Shown: positions 17,264 to 26,227 of the stretch, piece after piece
How the letters are laid out: each line of letters opens with the position of its first letter
Position numbering within the stretch: the stretch's first letter is position 1
NCBI GenBank assembly: GCA_019116805.1
Contig: DXAV01000024.1
Coordinates: 1-43,416 of the forward strand
DNA length: 43,416 bases
Source of the DNA: Candidatus Bacteroides merdavium
Lineage (GTDB): Bacteria > Bacteroidota > Bacteroidia > Bacteroidales > Bacteroidaceae
Direction: 5' to 3'
Notes under the pieces: model-generated
What the model was told of the DNA's origin: nothing
Database searches by the model: none
Seen by the model: only the letters and a program-made list of their open reading frames with translations
Translations under genes and position numbers: made by a program

Positions 17264-18232
17264 TCAATATACGAGTTTCACATTATCTATCCAAAGAGAG
17301 TTACCCGGCGAACCGATATAGGCACCGCCATGGCTAGATGTGAACTGAAGCACCATGTGGGTAGGCACATCATCTTCCGTCCCCCACGCCACCTCGTGGA
17401 TAGGTACGCTCTCGCCCTTGCTGTTCATGGCATAACGTTCCTCTACCTGCAAACGCATCATGTGGGCCTTGTAGTTGGGATTGCCCGTAATGTCGCCATA
17501 CATGATGTCGTACGTGGCGTTGTTCTTCCAATCGGTCGTTGTAGCATAGTAGCGCACCACCATTGTGCCTACACGCTTGGCATAGATGTTGCCGTCCTTG
17601 TCTTCCCAACGCTTCTGCAACAACAGGATGGCGGCAGGGAAGTCTTTTCCATCAACATCGGTTATACGGCTGAAGCCTGTTGCACGGATACGTTTCTCGC
17701 GGTCGGACATCTTGACCTTGTAGTCGAACTGGATAGCTACCGGCTTCTTGGTGAAAGGGATGCCCGAGTTCAACATTTTCTGCGGGTTTTGCGTTCCTTT
17801 GATAGGTTCGTGCACGTCGCCCAAGAATACTGAACCTGCCGCAAGCACCGTGATGTTCACCAAACCGAAGACCTTGACACTCTCCATACGCGTATCAAGA
17901 CGGGCACAATAACCGTCACCTCTCTTCTCAGGAAATACAGAAGTGTTGGTTTTGGTAATACCTGCCACCTTGGCCATGACATTGGAAGTGGCCCAAGGGG
18001 AACCTCCCATATTGGTGTAGGGTTCGTCGCCTACGATGGTCTTTGTGGGGCCGATGGCATAGACATGCTTGGTAGCTCCACCGATAATACCTGATTCCTT
18101 AATCTGACGGTCCACCCACTGGTCCATATCCCCAAAAGCGATAGGCTCGGCATGAGGCTGGGCCATAGCCACCCCACTCCACAACGAGACAATGCAGATC
18201 ACTATATACAACAAACATTTTCTACACATCAT
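17264..18232 (-). CDS. Secreted PCMD-like (putative carbohydrate metabolism domain) protein
   Basis: A 322-residue exported protein with a signal peptide at 1-24 (VSLWSGVAMAQ). The body looks beta-rich. The C-terminal SSHGGAYIGSPGNSLWIDNVKLVY phrase (split here as SSHGGAYIGSPG then NSLWIDNVKLVY), with a small-residue-rich loop followed by a beta strand with Asp, is what I recognise from PCMD (PF13201) proteins; other members are Bacteroidota surface proteins of unknown activity. It begins 17 bases after the sulfotransferase stop on the same strand, so it is the last gene of the sulfonation operon. The function is unknown; the family call is moderate. Confidence 0.6.
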   Translation of the reverse strand: MMCRKCLLYIVICIVSLWSGVAMAQPHAEPIAFGDMDQWVDRQIKESGIIGGATKHVYAIGPTKTIVGDEPYTNMGGSPWATSNVMAKVAGITKTNTSVFPEKRGDGYCARLDTRMESVKVFGLVNITVLAAGSVFLGDVHEPIKGTQNPQKMLNSGIPFTKKPVAIQFDYKVKMSDREKRIRATGFSRITDVDGKDFPAAILLLQKRWEDKDGNIYAKRVGTMVVRYYATTTDWKNNATYDIMYGDITGNPNYKAHMMRLQVEERYAMNSKGESVPIHEVAWGTEDDVPTHMVLQFTSSHGGAYIGSPGNSLWIDNVKLVY

Positions 18233-18249
18233 CTTTTTACCTTTCCTAT

Positions 18250-19356
18250 TTATAACTCATACTTCCATTGCTCCAATGCAAAGCCCCAGTTTTCCTGAAC
18301 CAGATGCACGGTGCGGTCATCATACTTGTACTTGTTCTTCTTGTATCCTTTCTTACCTCCCACATATTTCTCGATGTCGGCGCGAGCTTCCGCAAAGCCG
18401 GGGATAGACAGTGCCTGATAGATATGCTCCGTCATACCCATAGCATCGGCCTCGAAGTCCTCGAACTTCACCTCAATCAGGTTGCCGGCAGGGATACAGC
18501 TCTTGTCGGCCTCGTACTTGTGATACAACTTGGCGTAGATGGAAAGGATATTCTTTTCCAACTCTTCGTTGCTGATGTCCTGAAGCTTCAGGGGTTGGAT
18601 GGTATTGGTGAAGAAGCTGCGCGTGCTCTCGAACACCGTATAGGGATTGCGCATCAGGTAGATGAACTTGGCGTTGGGGAACATCTTGACCAACTCTTTC
18701 ACGCGGCCCGTGTGGGGAGGATTCTTGCTCAAGAACTGGGTGCCGTGCGTATTCCATAAGGATATCTTGATGAGTTTCACAAAGACTTCCTCGAACACCT
18801 TCAATTCTTCGTCCGTAATGTCGTCGAAGAGGAGGTACTTGTCGGCATACTCCTGCATGTGCTTGGGCAGGAACCAGAAGTTGTAATAGGTGTAGGGCAT
18901 CATGTTGGCCAGTGCGAACTCCTCTTCCTGAGGCAGGTCAACGGCCAGTTCCATGTTGTCGGTCGGACGCTTGTCGGGCATCAACCAGCTCATGTTCTTC
19001 TTGAAGAAGGGCTGCCCCCACATCATCAGGTGTGGGAAGACGGTCTGGTAGGTGGTGTTGTAGCCGAAGTGCTTGTCACACGAAAAGACGTTGTGCACAA
19101 ACGTCGTACCGCTCCGCCAATGTCCCAAGATGAACACAGGATCGTGCTCCAACGGTTTGTCGGCCAGCAGTTTTTCGTATTTTCGGTCTTGCAACGAAAC
19201 CAACGTAGAAAGCAGGCGGCACACAGCCTTCGTCAGCCGATACTTCCCTTTGTAGGAAGCGTCGATGGTGCGGCCGGCGGTTATTTGGTTGAAGGTCTTC
19301 CAATCGGCTCCCACCAGCGTATTGATAGGGAGCTTGCTAAATTCTAATAAACCCAT
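18250..19356 (-). CDS. PAPS-dependent sulfotransferase, BtSULT-like
   Basis: A 368-residue cytoplasmic sulfotransferase (Sulfotransfer_3-like). The 5'-phosphosulfate-binding loop GHWRSGTT is at 78-85. The 3'-phosphate-binding motif is the LMRNPYTVFESTRSFF segment near 240-256. VKFEDFEAD and the C-terminal basic KKGYKKNKYKY loop are also family-like. PAPS-making genes lie directly upstream on the same strand (cysC, cysD, cysN). From memory, B. thetaiotaomicron BT0416 (BtSULT) sits in a comparable cluster and sulfonates steroids such as cholesterol. The acceptor here is therefore plausibly a sterol or bile-acid derivative, but that is inference. Confidence 0.88.
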   Translation of the reverse strand: MGLLEFSKLPINTLVGADWKTFNQITAGRTIDASYKGKYRLTKAVCRLLSTLVSLQDRKYEKLLADKPLEHDPVFILGHWRSGTTFVHNVFSCDKHFGYNTTYQTVFPHLMMWGQPFFKKNMSWLMPDKRPTDNMELAVDLPQEEEFALANMMPYTYYNFWFLPKHMQEYADKYLLFDDITDEELKVFEEVFVKLIKISLWNTHGTQFLSKNPPHTGRVKELVKMFPNAKFIYLMRNPYTVFESTRSFFTNTIQPLKLQDISNEELEKNILSIYAKLYHKYEADKSCIPAGNLIEVKFEDFEADAMGMTEHIYQALSIPGFAEARADIEKYVGGKKGYKKNKYKYDDRTVHLVQENWGFALEQWKYEL

Positions 19357-19404
19357 ATCTTTTTCTCAAATATTCACTCTGTTTTTTACTTCTGATGCCA
19401 CGTC

Positions 19405-19451
19405 TTGGAGAAAGCAATGTTTTCTCCACAAGAAAACAGCCTTTTCTCCAA
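19405..19451 (-). promoter_or_regulatory. Two-tier hairpin in the cysN-sulfotransferase gap
   Basis: In the 140-base gap, TTGGAGAAA (19405-19413) pairs with TTTTCTCCAA (19442-19451), enclosing a second stem TGTTTTCT/AGAAAACA (19418-19425 with 19431-19438). No T-run follows on the minus strand, so it is not a simple terminator. It may adjust expression of the sulfotransferase relative to the activation genes, through RNA processing, stability or protein binding. Confidence 0.55.
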
Positions 19452-19496
19452 AGGAAAGCACCCTTTTATTTTGCGCTACTCGGAGGAGCGTTTTCC

Positions 19497-20966
19497 TCAT
19501 TTCACCACTTTCACGCCCAAACCCTGACGTTCGAGTTCCTTCACGGCCTTCTCTATCGCCTCGTAGTGTTCGGGAGCGATGCCCAGCTTCACAAGGTCGA
19601 GCACGGGGAGTTCTTCGCCCTGGTGCATATCCTTGCTCTCCACGCGGTCGATAATCATGCCGACGGCGCTGGTATTGTTGGTGATAGGGTCAATCAGGAT
19701 GAACGAACCCGTCGCCTTGTTCTGCTTGTAAGGGTCAAAGAACAATTCCTTGGCCGTGGTGAACACCACGCGTGCTATCTGGTTGAGCTGCATGGGGAGT
19801 GTCTCCCGCGTCAGCTTGCCGTTCTCCAAAGAGAGGTGCTCCATGGTGTTGACGTCCACCTTGTACTTGATGGTGTCGATGTGCGTACGGCTCAGGTTGG
19901 TAGTTTGCTTGATGAAGAAGGACTTGTTGGCGTCCATAGGCTCCTCGTCCATCCACACGAGCATGGCCTCGAAGTTGCGGTCTTCCATCGGCAGGTTGTC
20001 GGGATGTACCAGCATCTCGCCTCTGGACACGTCAATCTCGTCTTCCAAAGTCAGCGTTACCGACTGAGGCGGGAAGGCATAATCCAACTCGCCGTCGTAG
20101 GTCACGATGCTCTTGATGCGCGACTTCTTGCGCGAAGGCAATGCCATCACCTCGTCGCCCTTGCGGATGACGCCCGAAGCTACCTTGCCACAGAAACCAC
20201 GGAAGTCGAGGTTGGGGCGAAGTACGTATTGGACGGGGAAGCGGAAGTCGTTGAAATTGTGGTCGTTGTCGATGTGGACGGTCTCCAGAAAGTCGAGCAG
20301 CGACGTGCCTTTATACCAAGGTGTGCGCTCCGACTTGGTCACCACGTTGTCGCCGTCGAGTGCAGACAAGGGGATGCAAGTCACATCGGGGATGCCCAAC
20401 GGAGCGACAAACTCCTTATAAACAGAAACAATCTCATTGAAACGCTCCTCGGAGAAATCCACCAAGTCCATCTTGTTCACGGCCAGCACTACGTGCTTGA
20501 TGCCCAGCAGAGACACCAGGAAGGTATGTCTACGCGTCTGGGTGATGACACCCGTACGTGCATCCACGAGGATAATGGCCAGATTGGCCGTCGAGCCGCC
20601 CGTAATCATGTTGCGCGTATATTGCTCGTGTCCCGGCGTGTCGGCGATGATAAACTTGCGGTTGTTGGTCGAGAAGTAGCGGTAGGCTACGTCGATGGTG
20701 ATACCCTGTTCACGCTCGGCTTTCAACCCATCCAGCAGAAGGGCGTAGTCAATGTGGTCGCCGGCGTTACCCATACGCTTGCTGTCGCGCTCCAAGGCGT
20801 CCAGCTGGTCTTCGTACAATTTCTTGCTATCGAACAACAGGCGTCCTATCAGGGTGGACTTACCGTCGTCCACCGACCCTGCCGTCAGAAAGCGAAGCAA
20901 GTCTTTCTGTTCATCCTTGTCCAGAAAGGCCTTTATATCCAATTTATTGTTGTCCATTGTCTTCAA
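19497..20966 (-). CDS. cysN: Sulfate adenylyltransferase subunit 1, GTPase
   Basis: A 489-residue EF-Tu-like GTPase that couples GTP hydrolysis to APS formation by CysD. The P-loop GSVDDGKS is at 30-37, DTPGH at 109-113 and NKMD at 164-167, followed by two beta-barrel domains. There is no fused APS kinase, consistent with a separate cysC. An alternative ATG three codons in (MDNNK) is equally plausible. It follows cysD by 17 bases. Confidence 0.97.
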   Translation of the reverse strand: MKTMDNNKLDIKAFLDKDEQKDLLRFLTAGSVDDGKSTLIGRLLFDSKKLYEDQLDALERDSKRMGNAGDHIDYALLLDGLKAEREQGITIDVAYRYFSTNNRKFIIADTPGHEQYTRNMITGGSTANLAIILVDARTGVITQTRRHTFLVSLLGIKHVVLAVNKMDLVDFSEERFNEIVSVYKEFVAPLGIPDVTCIPLSALDGDNVVTKSERTPWYKGTSLLDFLETVHIDNDHNFNDFRFPVQYVLRPNLDFRGFCGKVASGVIRKGDEVMALPSRKKSRIKSIVTYDGELDYAFPPQSVTLTLEDEIDVSRGEMLVHPDNLPMEDRNFEAMLVWMDEEPMDANKSFFIKQTTNLSRTHIDTIKYKVDVNTMEHLSLENGKLTRETLPMQLNQIARVVFTTAKELFFDPYKQNKATGSFILIDPITNNTSAVGMIIDRVESKDMHQGEELPVLDLVKLGIAPEHYEAIEKAVKELERQGLGVKVVK

Positions 20967-20983
20967 AATCCTTAATCATTCGT

Positions 20984-21895
20984 TTAAAAATATCCTTCAC
21001 GCTTCTTCTGCTCCATGCTGGCTTCCTGGTCGAAGTCGATGACACGCGTGGTACGTTCGCTCTTGGTAGTGGTCATCATCTCCTCCACAATCTTTTCGAT
21101 GGTGTCGGCTTCGCTCTCCACGGCGCCTGTCAACGGCCAGCAACCCAAGGTGCGGAAACGCACCATACGCATCTGTATCTTGTCGCGATACTGCTCGGGC
21201 AGGCGGTCGTCGTCGGCCATAATCAGGTTACCGTCTATCTCTACGCAAGGTCTTTCCTTAGCAAAGTAGAGCGGCACAATGGGGATATTCTCCAGGCGGA
21301 TGTATTGCCAGATGTCCAGCTCCGTCCAGTTGCTCAAAGGGAATACGCGGATGCTCTCGCCCTTGTGGACACGTGCGTTGTAGATGTCCCACAACTCAGG
21401 ACGCTGGTTCTTGGGATCCCACTGATGGAAACGGTCGCGGAAAGAGAAGATACGTTCTTTGGCACGCGACTTTTCCTCGTCACGACGGGCGCCACCGAAG
21501 GCGGCATCGAACTTATATTTGTCGAGTGCGTGGAGCAGAGCCTGTGTCTTCATCAGGTCGGTATGCACCTTGCTGCCATGCGTAAAGGGGCCTACCCCCG
21601 CCTTGAAGGCTTCCATATTGCTCTCTACAATCAGGTTCCATCCGTATTTCTTGGCATATTCGTCGCGGAACTGAATCATTTCCTTAAACTTCCACTTGGA
21701 GTCGATGTGCATCAACGGGAAAGGCACCTTGCCCGGATAGAAGGCCTTTTCGGCCAGACGCACCATCACGGACGAGTCCTTGCCGATGCTATAGAGCATC
21801 ACAGGATTCTCGAACTCGGCCGCCACCTCACGAATGATATGAATGGACTCGGCTTCGAGTTCCTTCAAATGACTAAGTTTGTACTCTTCTTTCAT
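20984..21895 (-). CDS. cysD: Sulfate adenylyltransferase subunit 2
   Basis: A 303-residue ATP-pyrophosphatase-fold subunit that makes APS from sulfate and ATP. The PP-loop SIGKDSS is at 36-42. The conserved [22 protein letters not shown] stretch ([14 protein letters not shown] near 133-147) and the C-terminal [20 protein letters not shown] family ending are present. It lies 9 bases after cysC and 17 before cysN in one operon. Confidence 0.98.
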   Translation of the reverse strand: MKEEYKLSHLKELEAESIHIIREVAAEFENPVMLYSIGKDSSVMVRLAEKAFYPGKVPFPLMHIDSKWKFKEMIQFRDEYAKKYGWNLIVESNMEAFKAGVGPFTHGSKVHTDLMKTQALLHALDKYKFDAAFGGARRDEEKSRAKERIFSFRDRFHQWDPKNQRPELWDIYNARVHKGESIRVFPLSNWTELDIWQYIRLENIPIVPLYFAKERPCVEIDGNLIMADDDRLPEQYRDKIQMRMVRFRTLGCWPLTGAVESEADTIEKIVEEMMTTTKSERTTRVIDFDQEASMEQKKREGYF

Positions 21896-21904
21896 CTTTC
21901 TATC

Positions 21905-22507
21905 TTATTTCTTCTGAATTCTGGGTAATATGAGTTCTAACAGTTTGTGAACGGATTCTTCCAAGGAAAGCACCGACGTGTCGAGCGTCAACGCTGGATG
22001 TTCAGGCGCTTCGAAAGGAGCGGAAATACCTGTAAAGTTCTTGATTTCGCCCCGACGCGCCTTGGCATAAAGGCCTTTCACGTCGCGACGTTCGCATTCC
22101 TCAATGGGAGTGCTGACATATACTTCCACAAAATCGTCCCTGCCGATGATATCGGCCGCCATCTCGCGGATGTCGTTGCTGGGGCTGATGAAGGCGGCAA
22201 TGGTGATGATGCCCGTATCAACAAAGAGTTTGGACACTTCGGCTATGCGGCGGATATTCTCCACACGGTCGGCTTCGGAAAAACCCAAGTTGTTATTGAT
22301 GCCGCTACGGATGTTGTCTCCGTCCAAGATACGGCACAAAAGTCCACGCTGATGCAGCTCGCGCTCCAAAGCGATGGCAATGGTACTCTTGCCCGAACCG
22401 CTCAGCCCTGTGAACCATACCATCAGGCTGTGTTGCCCCAACAAGGCTTCCTTGTCGCTTCGCGTCATCATTCGGTCAAATATCGGATATATGTTGTTAT
22501 TTTCCAT
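21905..22507 (-). CDS. cysC: Adenylylsulfate (APS) kinase
   Basis: A 200-residue kinase that phosphorylates APS to PAPS, the sulfonate donor. The P-loop GLSGSGKST is at 34-42. DGDNIR and NLGFSEADRVENIRR, the APS-binding elements, follow near 60-85, and the ISPS and KGLYAKARRGEI segments come after. Its presence next to cysDN, without cysH or cysIJ, favours sulfonation over sulfate reduction as the outlet. Confidence 0.97.
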   Translation of the reverse strand: MENNNIYPIFDRMMTRSDKEALLGQHSLMVWFTGLSGSGKSTIAIALERELHQRGLLCRILDGDNIRSGINNNLGFSEADRVENIRRIAEVSKLFVDTGIITIAAFISPSNDIREMAADIIGRDDFVEVYVSTPIEECERRDVKGLYAKARRGEIKNFTGISAPFEAPEHPALTLDTSVLSLEESVHKLLELILPRIQKK

Positions 22508-22533
22508 TCTTCTTATTCTTATATATTATACAT

Positions 22534-24090
22534 TTAAAAAGGCCAGATTACAGGTATCAGAAAGACAGATATCAGGAATGTTATGATGTTCAACGGCAGC
22601 CCGATACGAACAAAATCCGTGAACTTATAGTTACCGATACCTTGCACAATCAAGTTTGTCTGATAGCCGATGGGGGTAGAGAAACTGGCGGAAGCCGCCA
22701 TACAAATCACCACAAAGAACGGCACAGGACTTACACCCAACTGTGTAGAAATGGAGAGCGCCAAGGGGAAAGCCAAAGCCGCCGCCGCGTTGTTCGTGAT
22801 AAGTTCCGTGAACAGATTGGTAATGATAAACACGGCCGCCAGCAAGACATGAGGTCCGTAATGGTCGCTCAAGCCAATGATGTATTTGGCTACCATATCG
22901 GCCACACCCGAATTGACCATCGCCTTGCTGATAGCGAAGGCGCAGGCAATGGTAATAAGTACATCCCAAGAGATGTATTTGGTATATTTCCGCGCAGGGA
23001 AAATCTTCGTCCACGCCATGATGATGGTTGTTATCGAAACGAAGAAGAACATATCCAGCTGCATATTGGGGACAGCTTCCTTCACGAAAGGAAGTTCTCC
23101 GATGGTGGCGCCGGCAATCATCAACACCAGCAAGGCCAAAGCCAGCCAACGTTTACCTCGCCCGGGCACAGGCTCATTATCCTTGCCATTGGCCAGCATG
23201 ACAAAAACTGAAGACTCGCCCCACGTCTGGATAAACGAATCGTCTGCCATCACTACCAGCGTATCGCCTTCACGCAAATAACGGTTTTCAAGATTCTCTG
23301 TGATACTTTGTCCACCCCTTTTGATTTCCTTCACTTCAGCGCCATAATGACGTTTGAAATTGAAGTCCTTCAACCGTTTGTTGATACCAGGGAAACGAGG
23401 TCCCAAAACGGCTTCCACCCGATGCAGATTCCCTTTTTCCTCCGTATCTTCCTCCACTTCCGCTGAATCCTTACGGACATCGGGCAACAATTTCGACGAA
23501 AAAATGAACAAATAAAGAATTCCTGCAATAGCTATAAAAATACCGACCTTACCCAATTCAAACATTGTAAACCCTTCATAACCGGCTTCCAATATCATGC
23601 CATGTACCACCAGATTGGTCGAAGTACCAATCAGGGTACAGATACCTCCCAAAATAGTAACGTATGACAAGGGAATAAGAAACTTCGTGGCCGGCAGCTT
23701 GACCGAATCGGCCCACCGCTTGATGATGGGAGCAAAGATTACTACTACAGGCGTATTGTTCAGAAAAGCAGAAATGAAAGAAATGGTTGGCAACATACGA
23801 AGCTGGGCCTTGAAAACCGTTGTTTTCTTCTGAGGCAGCAACTTCTTGATCAGCTGCCCCAAAGCACCCGACTGGCGGATACCCTCACTGACCAGATAAA
23901 GCAAAGCGACCGTTATCATACCTTTGTTGCTGAACCCTTCCAACATCTCTTTCGGAGTCAGAATACCAGCACACAAAAACAAGACCACGACCGAAAACAA
24001 CACCATGCCCGGACGCATCTTGTCGAGTATCAAGGCGGCTACCATGCCTACCAATCCCAATAATACAAGTACAATCTCAAAAGTCATCAT
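22534..24090 (-). CDS. SLC13/DASS-family anion transporter with one RCK-C domain (probable sulfate importer)
   Basis: A roughly 518-residue membrane protein with about ten or more hydrophobic helices. The two family signature loops are visible: NNTPVVVIFAPI (about 115-130) and TNNAAAALAFPLALSIS near 435-450. A soluble segment at about 205-290 with YLREGDTLVVMAD matches a TrkA-C (RCK-C) domain. The frame extends to a GTG at 24114, overlapping cysQ; I prefer the ATG at 24090 (MMTFEIV), 7 bases after the cysQ stop. Its place among cys genes suggests sulfate, but substrate is inferred. Confidence 0.85.
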   Translation of the reverse strand: MMTFEIVLVLLGLVGMVAALILDKMRPGMVLFSVVVLFLCAGILTPKEMLEGFSNKGMITVALLYLVSEGIRQSGALGQLIKKLLPQKKTTVFKAQLRMLPTISFISAFLNNTPVVVIFAPIIKRWADSVKLPATKFLIPLSYVTILGGICTLIGTSTNLVVHGMILEAGYEGFTMFELGKVGIFIAIAGILYLFIFSSKLLPDVRKDSAEVEEDTEEKGNLHRVEAVLGPRFPGINKRLKDFNFKRHYGAEVKEIKRGGQSITENLENRYLREGDTLVVMADDSFIQTWGESSVFVMLANGKDNEPVPGRGKRWLALALLVLMIAGATIGELPFVKEAVPNMQLDMFFFVSITTIIMAWTKIFPARKYTKYISWDVLITIACAFAISKAMVNSGVADMVAKYIIGLSDHYGPHVLLAAVFIITNLFTELITNNAAAALAFPLALSISTQLGVSPVPFFVVICMAASASFSTPIGYQTNLIVQGIGNYKFTDFVRIGLPLNIITFLISVFLIPVIWPF

Positions 24091-24097
24091 CCAGTCT

Positions 24098-24922
24098 TCA
24101 TTTATGTCCGACACGCTTCGGCTCTACAATGAACCACGGATTCAGCAAGTCTTCCTTATTATAACTCAATGGTACATCCATTCCTGCCCGATAGACCTCC
24201 ATACCAGCAGCACGCGCAATGGCATGTCCTGCAGCCGTGTCCCACTCCATTGTTGGGGCAAAACGCGGATAAACATCTGCTACTCCTTCGGCCACCAGGC
24301 ATATCTTGATGGAACTTCCACTCGAAATCAATTCTACATTCGGATGAACGACTCTAGCCTCTTCAACAAATTTTTCCGTTTCGGGTGTAGAGTGTGAACG
24401 TGAAGCAACAATTACATATTTGTCGTGTTCGGTTTCAATCGGCAAACGAATAGCCTTTACAATCAATTCCTCCAGCGAAGCATCTCCACGCGATGTCACA
24501 TCCGCCAATTTATAAGCGCCCAATCCTTCCAAGGCAAAATAAAGAACATGCTTCACCGGCAAATAAATAACTCCTATGCGAGGAATGAAATCTTGCACAA
24601 AAGCAATGTTGACAGTAAACTCACCATTACGCTTGATAAATTCCTTCGTACCGTCCAAGGGGTCAACAATCCATAATTCCTGCCAATCCTTTCGTTCAAC
24701 ATACGGTATAGACTTTCCTTCCTCACTCAGAACAGGATACGGAGTTTCTGCCAGAATCTGGCTGATAGCCTCGTGAGCTGCCCGGTCGGCAATCGTCAAA
24801 GGAGAATTATCAGCTTTCCTTTCTACTTGAAAATCAGAAGCTGGATCGTTATAAATGGCTAGGATTTTCTCTCCTGCCAACAAAGCTGCATCAATGGCTT
24901 TCAGTATATCTTGTTGCTCCAT
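24098..24922 (-). CDS. cysQ: 3'(2'),5'-bisphosphate nucleotidase CysQ
   Basis: A 274-residue inositol-monophosphatase-fold enzyme that converts PAP, the by-product of sulfotransferases, to AMP. Metal-binding motifs are SEEGKSIPY near 68-72, WIVDPLDGTKEFI near 87-99 and WDTAAGHAIARAAG near 225-240. It is the first gene of the sulfonation operon, which makes sense because PAP inhibits sulfotransferases. Confidence 0.96.
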   Translation of the reverse strand: MEQQDILKAIDAALLAGEKILAIYNDPASDFQVERKADNSPLTIADRAAHEAISQILAETPYPVLSEEGKSIPYVERKDWQELWIVDPLDGTKEFIKRNGEFTVNIAFVQDFIPRIGVIYLPVKHVLYFALEGLGAYKLADVTSRGDASLEELIVKAIRLPIETEHDKYVIVASRSHSTPETEKFVEEARVVHPNVELISSGSSIKICLVAEGVADVYPRFAPTMEWDTAAGHAIARAAGMEVYRAGMDVPLSYNKEDLLNPWFIVEPKRVGHK

Positions 24923-24960
24923 ATTTTCTTTTTAGATATAACTAATGCAATATAAAAATG

Positions 24961-24968
24961 CAAAGGTA
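24961..24968 (-). promoter_or_regulatory. Candidate -7 element of the sulfonation operon
   Basis: On the minus strand this is TACCTTTG, a perfect TAnnTTTG match, 38 bases before cysQ. It overlaps the distal arm of an 18-bp perfect inverted repeat. No TTTG box is seen at 19-22 bases upstream. Confidence 0.6.
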
Positions 24969-25001
24969 GAAACTTTTCTAAAGAGAAAAGTTTCTACCTT
25001 T
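24962..25001. repeat. 18-bp perfect inverted repeat (terminator and/or operator)
   Basis: AAAGGTAGAAACTTTTCT (24962-24979) and its exact complement (24984-25001) enclose a 4-base loop. Reading leftward from the SPOR lipoprotein gene, it is followed by GCATTTTTAT, only a weak T-run. It overlaps the cysQ -7 box, so besides terminating the upstream operon it could be an operator for a dimeric regulator. Confidence 0.75.
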
Positions 25002-25091
25002 ACTTTATAACTTCTTTTAAGCCAAATTTGCGTTCACGGATAAAAAGCAGCTATTTGATTTACAGCCATCTTTCTTCCCATATTTTTATCA

Positions 25092-25595
25092 TCAATTGAT
25101 GCGGTAAAGCAACCAAGCGCCCTGAAAATCGTTGCGGTTAGGATACTTTGCCTTGAAAGCATCACGGGCAGCAGCAGCCGAGTTTCTGTCAGGATAAGTA
25201 GCTACAATCACACGATACATAGAGATTTCCGCATTGAAAGCTACAGATGCACTATAACCTTCCTTGTCCAAGAAATCTTTCAAGCTTTCAGCGTTTGCCT
25301 TAACAGAAAAGCTTCCTGCCACTACGTTGAAATCCTTCAACCCTGCACCAGAAACAACCGTCACTTTCTCCTGACGTACCCCTTGAGTGCTTTCGACAAC
25401 CTTCGGAGCCTCTACAGGCGCACTAACTACCGGCGTTTCCTCTACAGGAGCAGCTACCGTTGTTTGAGGAGCCTCTGCCAGCTCTTGCTTCTTCGCATTT
25501 TCATACGCTTTTTTATAAGCACTTTCGCTCGACTTACAAGAAGAGAATGCCAGTGCTACACAAACACCCATTCCCAAAATTGCTAATTTTTTCAT
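25092..25595 (-). CDS. SPOR-domain lipoprotein
   Basis: A 167-residue lipoprotein with a lipobox ending FSSC (Cys20). A low-complexity Ala/Pro/Val/Glu linker (about 40-72) follows. The C-terminal SPOR domain (about 86-165) includes FNVVAGSFSVKANAESLKDFL and YRVIVATYPDRNSAAAARDAF. SPOR domains bind denuded peptidoglycan glycan, often at the division site. It is 32 bases downstream of the next lipoprotein gene on the same strand. The specific role is not known. Confidence 0.9.
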   Translation of the reverse strand: MKKLAILGMGVCVALAFSSCKSSESAYKKAYENAKKQELAEAPQTTVAAPVEETPVVSAPVEAPKVVESTQGVRQEKVTVVSGAGLKDFNVVAGSFSVKANAESLKDFLDKEGYSASVAFNAEISMYRVIVATYPDRNSAAAARDAFKAKYPNRNDFQGAWLLYRIN

Positions 25596-25627
25596 TTTCT
25601 TTATTGTTTAAGTTTAAATAAGTTCAC

Positions 25628-26050
25628 TCAATAATTACGAAAAACGTATATTGTATCATTATAGTTCAATCGAATCTTCTTGGAAGTAAGTTCTTCCACC
25701 TTGAACGTACGAGCACCATCTTCCCAGTCAAACCATTTTTTGTACGTAGGATCATCTACGGCAGGTCCCCACAAATTGATGGTAATCTTTCCGTCCCCTT
25801 CCTCGTAATATCCGTACATAGAACGATATCCTCCATCCTCTCCCATATAATAAGTCAAGAAAGAGCCCTTCTGAAAACCATAAAAAACGCTGTCCACCTT
25901 TGCCACACGTCCATCAGGATACTGATATTCGCGCAATTGCCATTTCCCTACCCAGGGAGAGTTTCCTCCATTCATGCAAGAAATGCAACATACGGCCACA
26001 ACAACCAGCAACAAAGCGTTTATCCCTCCAATCAGACCTTTCATATCCAT
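25628..26050 (-). CDS. Small lipocalin-like lipoprotein
   Basis: A 140-residue lipoprotein: hydrophobic segment 6-22, lipobox CISC (Cys25). The mature part starts WVGKWQLREYQYPDG and runs through alternating beta strands to KIRLNYNDTIYVFRNY, like the small lipocalin-like domains common in Bacteroidota. The fold call is by pattern only. ATG at 26050 or two codons later (26044) are both possible. Upstream is a -7 box; downstream the SPOR gene is probably in the same transcript. Confidence 0.7.
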   Translation of the reverse strand: MDMKGLIGGINALLLVVVAVCCISCMNGGNSPWVGKWQLREYQYPDGRVAKVDSVFYGFQKGSFLTYYMGEDGGYRSMYGYYEEGDGKITINLWGPAVDDPTYKKWFDWEDGARTFKVEELTSKKIRLNYNDTIYVFRNY

Positions 26051-26068
26051 CCCTTATTTTTTAGGGAA

Positions 26069-26076
26069 CAAAAGTA
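26069..26076 (-). promoter_or_regulatory. Candidate -7 element for the two-lipoprotein operon
   Basis: On the minus strand this is TACTTTTG, matching TAnnTTTG, 18 bases before the first ATG. No clear -33 box. Confidence 0.5.
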
Positions 26077-26193
26077 CACCTAAGCAACTATCTGACGCCA
26101 TATGACACCGTTAAATTTCCCTAAACGAAAGAAGATAAATAGAAAACCATTAAAAAACGCCCCAAAAAGATAGGGATATTGGAAGATATTAGT

Positions 26194-26201
26194 TAGTTTT
26201 G
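26194..26201 (+). promoter_or_regulatory. Candidate -7 element for the YtxH operon
   Basis: TAGTTTTG matches TAnnTTTG and lies 26 bases before the YtxH start. No TTTG at standard spacing. Confidence 0.5.
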
Positions 26202-26227
26202 CAAGTAAACCATAAAAAATAAATATT

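Noticed and set aside
16766..17833. 355-residue plus-strand frame opposite ruvX and the PCMD-like gene
   Set aside because: It spans two real minus-strand genes and the promoter between them; composition is that of an antisense frame.
19395..20975. 526-residue plus-strand open frame opposite cysN
   Set aside because: It is longer than cysN, but is its antisense shadow: the minus-strand protein has intact GTPase motifs, while this frame reads as His/Val/Leu-rich sequence without any domain, signal or start context.
20957..21928. 323-residue plus-strand frame opposite cysD
   Set aside because: Antisense shadow of a fully recognisable CysD; no motif and no ribosome-binding context.
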